Positions 54,037 through 64,000 of a stretch of 64,000 nt of DNA are shown in pieces. The notes under the pieces were generated by a model, which saw nothing but the letters and a program-made list of their open reading frames with translations, ran no database searches and was not told where the DNA came from. A program made the translations under genes and the position numbers. Numbering within the stretch: the stretch's first letter is position 1; each line of letters opens with the position of its first letter. The DNA is from Pseudomonas marincola (GTDB lineage: Bacteria; Pseudomonadota; Gammaproteobacteria; Pseudomonadales; Pseudomonadaceae): the NCBI RefSeq assembly GCF_900116605.1, contig NZ_FPBC01000006.1, positions 124,001-188,000 of the forward strand, written 5' to 3'.

Positions 54037-54771
54037 ATGAAAAAGGCCCTTTCGTCGCTGCTAGCAGTGCTGGCCATGGGTTCAGCCGCCTATTCTGCTG
54101 CCGCGGTGCATTACAGCAGCGGCGAAACCAGCACTGCGCTGCTTGAAGTCTACACCTCTGAAGGCTGTAGCTCATGCCCGCCAGCAGAGGCGTGGCTGAG
54201 TCAGCTGGTTGATGAGCCGGGACTGTGGCGCGATTTTATACCGCTGGCGTTCCATGTCGATTACTGGGATCAGCTCGGCTGGGCAGACCGCTTCGCCAAT
54301 CCAGCGTACAGCGCGCGCCAGCGCGGTTATGCGCAAATCGGCAGTGCCCGTGCGGTTTACACGCCAGGCTTCATGCTCGCCGGACAGGAGTGGCGTGGCT
54401 GGTTCGAGAACAAGTCCCTGCCTGCCACAAAAGGCCAGGCTGTTGGGGTGCTGGATCTGAAGCTGGATAAAGATAACGTCGAGTTGTCGTTTAAACCGCA
54501 AGCCGCCGCACCAAAAGACATGATCGCGTATGTCGCGCGCCTGGGCTTTGATCTCGACAGCAAAGTGGTTCGCGGCGAGAACGCCGGCAAACTACTGCAC
54601 CATGATTTTGTTGTGTTGTCGCTGCAGCAGGTGGCGGCCAAACAGCCGCTGAACTGGTCGACACGCTTGTACCCCAATGAGCAAGGTAAGCGTCAGGCGA
54701 TTGTTGCGTGGATCAATCAGCCAGGGCAGTTGCAGCCTTATCAGGCAGTGGCCGGCTGGATTAAAAGGTAA
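54037..54771 (+). CDS. DUF1223 exported thioredoxin-like protein
   Basis: 244 residues with a signal peptide (to about residue 23) and a thioredoxin-like fold of the DUF1223 family: VYTSEGCSSCPPAEAWL has the CSSC pair and YTPGFMLAGQEWRGW is the cis-Pro region. Probably periplasmic; redox activity is inferred from the CxxC. Conserved next to nfuA/cti in some Pseudomonas; its role is unknown. Confidence 0.85.
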   Translation: MKKALSSLLAVLAMGSAAYSAAAVHYSSGETSTALLEVYTSEGCSSCPPAEAWLSQLVDEPGLWRDFIPLAFHVDYWDQLGWADRFANPAYSARQRGYAQIGSARAVYTPGFMLAGQEWRGWFENKSLPATKGQAVGVLDLKLDKDNVELSFKPQAAAPKDMIAYVARLGFDLDSKVVRGENAGKLLHHDFVVLSLQQVAAKQPLNWSTRLYPNEQGKRQAIVAWINQPGQLQPYQAVAGWIKR

Positions 54772-54793
54772 ATATGCTTGGTTGCAATTGAGC

Positions 54794-54827
54794 CGGAGGA
54801 TGGAATCCGCAACGCGGCTTCCGTCAT
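54794..54827 (+). repeat. Palindromic element, copy 6 (single, plus orientation)
   Basis: CGGAGGATGG, stem AATCCGC / GCGGCTT with AAC loop, then CCGTCAT. It shares both flanks with the cluster at 5.5-6.0 kb but has a third, unrelated stem. Confidence 0.75.
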
Positions 54828-54922
54828 AGCGCACTAACCATTGCGCGCGATCTGCTCTAGATTGATCTGACGCTCAAATAAGCGCCCTTCACCATCACGC
54901 CGTTGCCAATGAATCGTACAGA

Positions 54923-54955
54923 GCTGGTTGAATTCTCCCACTGAATTCAACCAGC
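54923..54955 (-). terminator. Perfect 13-bp inverted repeat downstream of cti
   Basis: GCTGGTTGAATTC and GAATTCAACCAGC pair around a 7-base loop, 15 bases past the cti stop. There is no T-run, so it may be a 3'-end hairpin or a weak terminator. Confidence 0.5.
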
Positions 54956-54969
54956 CCCGCGCCCTGCTC

Positions 54970-57252
54970 CTACAAGTTCTTGTACCTGTTCATATCAAGC
55001 ACCCCGGCCTCTTTCGGCTGGGTCTCTCTGATGTAGGCCGTGAGGTCGTGGAAGTAATCCCAGAAGTGCGGATTGGTGCGGCGTATTCCCCACTGTTTAA
55101 CCACGTTTTTCTCGAACTCTTGCTGGGTTTTCACATGTTCCAGAGCGCTGACAAACACCGGTACATCGCTCGCCTTGACGTTGAAAATGAAGTTCGGATA
55201 ACTGCTCAAGACACCCGGATAAACGGTCAGCGTGTCCAAGCCTTCCTGATAGCGCAGCTCTTCGCCCAGCATGAAGGCGACGTTGCTGTGCCTACGGTTG
55301 CGCAGCAGGCTGTAAACCACGCGCTGGCCGTCGGCTTGTTCGACACGGATCATGCTCGCCTCGGGCAACTGATCAATGACCTTCAGTGCCGCCGCAGGCT
55401 TGTTGGTCAGCCGTGACAAGGCCTGTTCTGCCCACTGGAATTCAGCAGAAACATCCGGCCGCGAGCAATGCGCACCGTCGCACCGGTTAATCGGGTCGGG
55501 GCTAGCGTTGAGGCTGTCATAACGCGTCAGCAACTGGCTCACAAAGTCGGCTTTAGGCTTGGCAGGATCCAGATTGAGTGCGGTCAGGGTATCGGTATCG
55601 ATGCCTTCATAATCAAGCCACAACTTGATCTTGCCGCTGTTCTGGTACCAGTCGTGAAGGATGGCTTCACGGTTGTCCGCCGGCATCAAACGCAGAAAGT
55701 TCTGTTCAGCGCCGTTGCGGATCAGGTCGAAGTACAGGCGGGTCTGTGCTTGATGCGAGACGTTGCCATACACGTCAAAATTGACCACCAGTTGGTAATA
55801 GGTCCGCTCAAGCAGCGGATAGTCCATCCACCACAGCGTTTGCGGCACCTCGCCTATCAGGCCTTTGCGCACCGATGCGCTGTTGTGCTGGCGGAATACG
55901 CTGAGCAAGGCATTCTCGTTGCCGGCCCAGATATGCGCCCAACTAGGATTCGGTGCATCGGCGTAGCTGTCCAGTCGCAGTTCTTCATATTCATTGCGCT
56001 TGGCCAGGTAATTGCGCCACAGACCTGCCATGTCGCCGATGTTATCGAACTGCCCCGGCAATGCCAGCAATGGCGTAGCCTGCTCGCGATACTCCTGGTC
56101 GGTGATGTACAAGTCGTGTTGCGGGTCCTGGAACACCACCCAGAAATTATCGCGAATCACATCAGTGGCAATCTGCCCGCGACAAACCGGGCCACGGATG
56201 AATGTGCGCACGAAATATTCAGCGTTGTCGAGCATGAACTGGTAACGCGCATCGGCCGGAAGATCAGCAAAGGTGTCAAATGGGTTGGAGCGGTGCAGCC
56301 CACCATAGCCTGGCATGTTAGTGACCTTCCAGTCACCGCCGAGAAACTGCTCTTTAACCCGCGCCAGCTTCTGCGGATTCAGGCTCAGGGTTATGTGTGT
56401 CTTGTGCACGATAACGTCCTGCACCACCGCCAAGCGGTAATACACCTTGGTGCCAGGGTCGTCATTGGGTCGGCGGGTCGCGATAATGTCGATCGGCTGA
56501 CCGCTCGGCGTGCGTGAACGCACCAACTGGAAGAAATGACCGCCCTCAGCACCGTTGAAATACAGGTGCGCCAGATAGGTGTGTTCATACAGCCAGCGCG
56601 AGACCAGTTGCTCGCGGTCTCCCTCGGCATTCAAGAACGCTTCCCACTGCTCGGCCTGCTGCTGCTCGGCTGCGCTGGCCTTTAGGGGTTGTTGATCTAC
56701 TGGCGCCCCTGCCTCCAACCACGCCTGCAGGGTTTTGTAGTCGGCATCGCTCAAGCCGGTAACGGCGAACGGCATGCCAACGCCGGGAAACTTGGTGGCA
56801 AAATCAGCGAAATCGCCCGGAGCCGGACACTGATTCTTGCGTTCGATACTGATATCGAGGTCGTCCGGCAGCTTACTGTTGGCCTGCAGAGGCTTGGCAT
56901 GCCCGAGTTCGAGCATGCGCGACATGAGCGCGGCTTGACTGCCGTTCTTGTCCAGCACTGAAAAGAAATCGCGATCACGCCATTCGGCAACGCTATGAGC
57001 GTCATAAAACAGACGACTGGTCGGCTCGGCCTTCTTTCGCCCGCCATCATAAACCGGCACCTTGTTGGCGCCGCGTTCGGCCCCTTCGCCGCTGCCCAAG
57101 TTGAGCTGGCAGGGTGAGTCGTAACAGGCGTGGCAGGCCACACAGCTGTGGGTGAAAATCGGTTGGATGTCTTCGGTGTAGGAGATCGTCTGCGCCGCCA
57201 GTAACGGGCTGATGAACGATAAACAAGCACTAAGCAGTGTGCGAGCCTGCAT
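54970..57252 (-). CDS. cti: Fatty acid cis/trans isomerase
   Basis: Periplasmic haem enzyme that turns cis into trans unsaturated phospholipid acyl chains, stiffening the membrane under solvent or heat stress in Pseudomonas and Vibrio. The 760-residue protein has a signal peptide (to about residue 20) and a c-type haem site C37-V-A-C40-H41 in SCVACHACYDSPC. Length and overall sequence match Cti. Divergent from metH; nfuA lies nearby, as in P. aeruginosa. Confidence 0.94.
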   Translation of the reverse strand: MQARTLLSACLSFISPLLAAQTISYTEDIQPIFTHSCVACHACYDSPCQLNLGSGEGAERGANKVPVYDGGRKKAEPTSRLFYDAHSVAEWRDRDFFSVLDKNGSQAALMSRMLELGHAKPLQANSKLPDDLDISIERKNQCPAPGDFADFATKFPGVGMPFAVTGLSDADYKTLQAWLEAGAPVDQQPLKASAAEQQQAEQWEAFLNAEGDREQLVSRWLYEHTYLAHLYFNGAEGGHFFQLVRSRTPSGQPIDIIATRRPNDDPGTKVYYRLAVVQDVIVHKTHITLSLNPQKLARVKEQFLGGDWKVTNMPGYGGLHRSNPFDTFADLPADARYQFMLDNAEYFVRTFIRGPVCRGQIATDVIRDNFWVVFQDPQHDLYITDQEYREQATPLLALPGQFDNIGDMAGLWRNYLAKRNEYEELRLDSYADAPNPSWAHIWAGNENALLSVFRQHNSASVRKGLIGEVPQTLWWMDYPLLERTYYQLVVNFDVYGNVSHQAQTRLYFDLIRNGAEQNFLRLMPADNREAILHDWYQNSGKIKLWLDYEGIDTDTLTALNLDPAKPKADFVSQLLTRYDSLNASPDPINRCDGAHCSRPDVSAEFQWAEQALSRLTNKPAAALKVIDQLPEASMIRVEQADGQRVVYSLLRNRRHSNVAFMLGEELRYQEGLDTLTVYPGVLSSYPNFIFNVKASDVPVFVSALEHVKTQQEFEKNVVKQWGIRRTNPHFWDYFHDLTAYIRETQPKEAGVLDMNRYKNL

Positions 57253-57371
57253 ATTTCTTTTCCTTGAATAGCGGACGCACCGATTCTAGCGCCTTATAAG
57301 GCGCGAGGGCCAATTCGCCAACATGAGCAGAATTCATGCAAAAGTCATTGCGCTGTAAATCGGCGCAACTT

Positions 57372-57380
57372 TGCTATCAT
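57372..57380 (+). promoter_or_regulatory. metH: Extended -10 element of metH
   Basis: TGCTATCAT fits the extended -10 pattern. A start near 57387 would leave a leader of only ~33 bases, so a cobalamin riboswitch cannot fit downstream of it. Confidence 0.5.
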
Positions 57381-57419
57381 GGCGCCTCTTTTGTTTTGGC
57401 TTTTCTCAGGTAGCTCTCG

Positions 57420-61118
<3,699 letters not shown>

Positions 61119-61173
61119 GACCCGCTGAGAAGTGATGCGCTGTCAGCCCGCAATATGGCCGACAGCGCAGGCC

Positions 61174-61201
61174 ACGGCCGCTGTTCTGCAGCGGCCGTTT
61201 A
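61174..61201 (+). terminator. Terminator of metH
   Basis: ACGGCCGCTG and CAGCGGCCGT pair around a 5-base loop, followed by TTT. A second stem (GCGCTGTC/GACAGCGC, about 61137-61168) lies just upstream. Confidence 0.75.
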
Positions 61202-61238
61202 TCAACTTCAGATTGCAGTGATGCGCCGGGCCTGATAT

Positions 61239-61254
61239 CTGTATATGCAAACAG
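61239..61254 (+). promoter_or_regulatory. LexA (SOS) box before the FAN1-type gene
   Basis: CTGTATATGCAAACAG is CTG-N10-CAG with the left half (CTGTATAT) identical to the LexA consensus and the right end ACAG. It lies 15 bases before the preferred start at 61269 and covers an alternative ATG at 61245. Confidence 0.72.
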
Positions 61255-61268
61255 TACCTGGCAATCTC

Positions 61269-62909
61269 ATGCGCCCCACGCTCGACCCCGAATTCTATTA
61301 CCTGTCGAACTTCCACCAAGCCCTGAACTGGCTGCAGACGCGCTACGCTGATCTGCTGCTCACGGCTGAAAGCGAGTTCATAGACGACTTCTTTGATCAG
61401 CCACTGGCCGCACAAGCGCTGCTGGTGCGGATGATCATGCGCAAGGGCGAGCACTTTCGCGCCAGTAAACTTAACTACAACGAAATCGGCGACACGCTCG
61501 CAGCCGCCCGTCCATTGCTGGCCAAAGGCTGGATCACTGATGCTGCAGAGATGGACATCGACACGCTGAGCAATCTGCTGCGCAAAGATGAAATCTTCCA
61601 ACACCTCGATACCGGCCCCTGCCGCAAAACAGCCGCAAAAACCGAACTGCTCGAATATCTGCAGGCCAATTACCCGCATTCCAGCCCGTTCAAAAACTGG
61701 TGCCCGACACTTGCCGATGCCGTTTTCAGCCTGACCATCAGTGAGATGTGCGACCGCTTCCGCCTGATGTTCTTCGGCAATCTGCATCAGGACTGGACCG
61801 AGTTCGTGCTCGCCGATCTGGGTATATTCCGCTACGAGCCCGTTGAGCTGACGCCAGACTCACGGGCGTTCCGCCAGCGCAGCGATGTCGATGCGTATCT
61901 GCACCTGAGCCATTGCCGCGAGCAGTTCGATGCCGGCCTGCCTGTGGCTGAAGTACTGGCATTGATTCACCAGCAGCCGTACGACAATGCCTTTTTGCTG
62001 GCCCGCCGCGACAAGCTCAGTTACCGGCTGGCGCAGCAACTGGAACGCGAAAGCGACTGGGCTGGCGCGCTGGCTGTGTATCGCCAGTGCCACTATCCAG
62101 GCGCACGGTTGCGCCATATCCGCGTACTTGAGCGCCTGGAGCAAAGAGCGGCGGCACATGAGCTTGCCTTGCTCGCCAGCGCCGCGCCGGAGTCCGCCGC
62201 CGAGGCGCAGAACGTCGAACGCATTCTCACCCGCCTCAACCGCCAACTCGGCCTGCCCAAAGCCTGCAAGCCCACGACTGCGCCGGTCAACCGGATCGAC
62301 CTGACTCTGCCCAAGCCTGACTCAGGCAGTGTCGAAACCGCTGTACTTGAGCACTTCAGCAGCGCGGATGCGCCAGTTTTCTATGTGGAGAACGGGCTCA
62401 TCAGCAGCCTGTTCGGGCTGCTCTGCTGGGAAGCGGTGTTTGCGCCAGTCAGTGGCGCATTCTTTCATCCATTCCACAGTGCGCCGGTTGATCTGCACAG
62501 CCCGGACTTCTATACACGGCGCCAGGCGCTGTTCGATGAGTCCATTGGCCTGCTGGACTCCGATGCTTACATCGAGAAAATTCAGCGCACCTTCGCCGAT
62601 AAGCTCAACACCCAGTCGCCTTTCGTGTTCTGGGGGCTTCTCGATCAAGCACTGCTCACAAACGCTCTGCTGTGCCTGCCGACCGAACACCTTCGCGCGT
62701 GGTTCAGGCGCATGCTGCAAGACATTAAAGCCAATCGCGCGGGCATGCCTGATCTCATTCAGTTCTGGCCCAAGGAGCGGCGTTACCGGATGATCGAAGT
62801 CAAAGGGCCGGGTGATCGCTTGCAGGACAACCAAATCCGCTGGCTGAGCTTTTGCAGTGAGCATGGCATGCCGGTGGATGTCTGTTATGTGCAATGGGCC
62901 GCTGCGTGA
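61269..62909 (+). CDS. VRR-NUC nuclease, bacterial FAN1 homologue
   Basis: Structure-specific nuclease family that acts on interstrand crosslinks and flap-like DNA. About 546 residues from MRPTLDPEF. The C-terminal VRR-NUC domain has the PD-(D/E)xK residues D495 (GMPDLIQFW), E510 and K512 (MIEVKGPGD). A TPR-like helical stretch (about 215-320) and an SAP-like N-terminal part match bacterial FAN1. I prefer the ATG at 61269 because the upstream ATG at 61245 lies inside a LexA box; neither has a strong ribosome site. The stop overlaps the helicase start (GTGA). Confidence 0.87.
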   Translation: MRPTLDPEFYYLSNFHQALNWLQTRYADLLLTAESEFIDDFFDQPLAAQALLVRMIMRKGEHFRASKLNYNEIGDTLAAARPLLAKGWITDAAEMDIDTLSNLLRKDEIFQHLDTGPCRKTAAKTELLEYLQANYPHSSPFKNWCPTLADAVFSLTISEMCDRFRLMFFGNLHQDWTEFVLADLGIFRYEPVELTPDSRAFRQRSDVDAYLHLSHCREQFDAGLPVAEVLALIHQQPYDNAFLLARRDKLSYRLAQQLERESDWAGALAVYRQCHYPGARLRHIRVLERLEQRAAAHELALLASAAPESAAEAQNVERILTRLNRQLGLPKACKPTTAPVNRIDLTLPKPDSGSVETAVLEHFSSADAPVFYVENGLISSLFGLLCWEAVFAPVSGAFFHPFHSAPVDLHSPDFYTRRQALFDESIGLLDSDAYIEKIQRTFADKLNTQSPFVFWGLLDQALLTNALLCLPTEHLRAWFRRMLQDIKANRAGMPDLIQFWPKERRYRMIEVKGPGDRLQDNQIRWLSFCSEHGMPVDVCYVQWAAA

Positions 62910-64000
62910 CATATCAGGTCGCCGTGCGCGCGCTGTGCGAGTTCACCGCCAAGGAAGGTGATCTCGACCTGCGTTTCACGCCCTCGCCCACCGCGCAGGA
63001 AGGCATGACCGGCCACGCCGTCGTCGTTGCCCGTCGTGGGGCTTATTATCAGGCGGAATTGCCGCTGAGCGGCGAGTATCCCGGCCTGCGCGTGCGCGGC
63101 CGCGCTGATGGCTATGACCCGGAAGAACATCGCCTCGAAGAGATCAAGACGCACCGCGGCGATATCAGCCGTATACCGGAAAACCATCGCCTGCTGCACT
63201 GGGCGCAAGCCAAGGTTTATGCCTGGCTGTTGTGTCAGGAGCGCGGCTTCGAGTCGATCAATATCGCGGTGGTGTATTACAACGTGCTCACCCAGCACGA
63301 AACCGCGTTTCACCTGCATTGCAGCCGTGAGGAACTGCGCGACTTCTTTGAGTTGCAGTGCCGGCGCTTTATTGTCTGGGCCGAATACGAGGCGGCGCAC
63401 CGCATTGAACGCGACAAGGCCTTGCAGGAGCTGAAATTCCCGCATGCGCAATTTCGCGCAGGCCAGCGCCAGCTTGCCGAGTCCGTGTATCGCGCCGCAC
63501 GTGACGGCCACGCGCTCATGGCGCAAGCCACCACCGGCATCGGTAAAACCCTGGGCACGCTGTTCCCGCAGCTCAAGGCATTCGCCGAGAAAAATATCGA
63601 CCGGCTGTTCTTTCTCACTGCGAAAACTCCGGGCCGCCGCCTGGCCCTGGATGCGCTGGAAACATTGCGCAGCCAACAGACCGACATGCCCTTGCGTGTG
63701 CTTGAGCATGTCGCCCGCGACAAAGCCTGCGAGCATCCGGATAAATCCTGCCATGGTGAATCCTGCCCGCTGGCTAAAGGCTTTTATGATCGCCTGCCTG
63801 CGGCGCGCAAGGCCGCTCTGGATGGCCAATGGCTCAATCAGCAGCGCGTGTGGGAAGTGGCGCGAGCGCACCAGATATGCCCCTATTACCTGAGTCAGGA
63901 ATTATGCCGCTGGGCGGACGTGGTGGTCGGCGATTACAACTATTACTTCGACATGGGCGGCCTGCTGCATCACCTGACACTGCTCAATGAATGGCGGGTA
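62906..64000 (+). CDS. PD-(D/E)XK nuclease/XPD-like Fe-S helicase (runs off the window)
   Basis: 365 codons are visible, with no stop. The GTG at 62906 overlaps the nuclease stop. The first ~100 residues look like a Cas4/RecB-type nuclease: D68 in RGRADGYDP and E79-x-K81 in LEEIKTHRG. Next come Walker A ATTGIGKT (208-215) and cysteines at 275, 282, 287 and 325 that fit a [4Fe-4S] cluster of the XPD/Rad3/DinG family. The DEAH box lies beyond the edge. A DNA helicase partner for the preceding FAN1-type nuclease is likely; symbol not assigned. Confidence 0.82.
   Translation, partial: MTYQVAVRALCEFTAKEGDLDLRFTPSPTAQEGMTGHAVVVARRGAYYQAELPLSGEYPGLRVRGRADGYDPEEHRLEEIKTHRGDISRIPENHRLLHWAQAKVYAWLLCQERGFESINIAVVYYNVLTQHETAFHLHCSREELRDFFELQCRRFIVWAEYEAAHRIERDKALQELKFPHAQFRAGQRQLAESVYRAARDGHALMAQATTGIGKTLGTLFPQLKAFAEKNIDRLFFLTAKTPGRRLALDALETLRSQQTDMPLRVLEHVARDKACEHPDKSCHGESCPLAKGFYDRLPAARKAALDGQWLNQQRVWEVARAHQICPYYLSQELCRWADVVVGDYNYYFDMGGLLHHLTLLNEWRV

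Noticed and set aside
57253..57419. Cobalamin riboswitch before metH
   Set aside because: The likely promoter leaves only a ~33-base leader and no B12-box sequence is visible.

Overview
The window is a chromosomal segment of a Pseudomonas-type gammaproteobacterium. From memory of the P. aeruginosa PAO1 map, positions 1 to about 37.8 kb follow the PA2614-PA2649 order almost gene for gene: lolA, ftsK, trxB, aat, bpt, infA, clpA, clpS, cspD, icd, idh, Nudix, mnmA, hflD, purB, roxA, aceA, nuoA-N. The chemoreceptor and the two-component operon at 41.5-46.3 kb fit PA2654-PA2659. The GC content looks moderate and lower than in P. aeruginosa. An apparently solitary glucosylglycerol-phosphate phosphatase may hint at a salt-exposed relative. 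I see no insertion sequence, prophage, integrase, CRISPR array, rRNA or tRNA.

Layout. (1) 1-9.4 kb: cell division and chromosome segregation (ftsK), thioredoxin reductase, the N-degron branch (aat, bpt, clpS, clpA), infA and cspD. A gene-free block at 5.5-6.2 kb holds a cluster of palindromic repeats. (2) 9.4-22.7 kb: central carbon metabolism (two unrelated isocitrate dehydrogenases transcribed divergently, then isocitrate lyase), tRNA thiolation (mnmA), purB, the ribosomal oxygenase roxA, an acetyltransferase and a translationally coupled pair of unknown function. idh and aceA both have long, structured leaders. (3) 23.0-37.8 kb: a complete 13-gene nuo operon for proton-pumping NADH:quinone oxidoreductase, with nuoC and nuoD fused. 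(4) 37.8-53.2 kb: accessory genes: a StpA-like phosphatase, a NhaC/YuiF-type transporter, an FMN reductase, a dCache chemoreceptor with a sigma-28 promoter, a BqsRS/CarSR-like two-component operon with two PepSY proteins, a patatin, a GlxA-type regulator, an MFS transporter and a GAF-PAS-PAS-GGEEF diguanylate cyclase. (5) 53.3-64 kb: nfuA, a DUF1223 protein, cti and metH (in PAO1 these lie near PA1843-PA1847, so order has changed), then a FAN1-type VRR-NUC nuclease with a LexA-box match in front of it, translationally coupled to a nuclease/XPD-like helicase that runs off the end.

The genes link into a few themes. icd, idh and aceA form the isocitrate branch point, and NADH from central metabolism feeds Nuo. 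Aat and Bpt make N-degrons that ClpS delivers to ClpA(P). The most interesting unit is the probable SOS-controlled FAN1-helicase pair at the right edge. Next come the variable-stem palindromic repeat family (five copies at 5.5-6.0 kb, one at 54.8 kb) and a telomere-like (TTGGGG)4 tract between nuoN and stpA.
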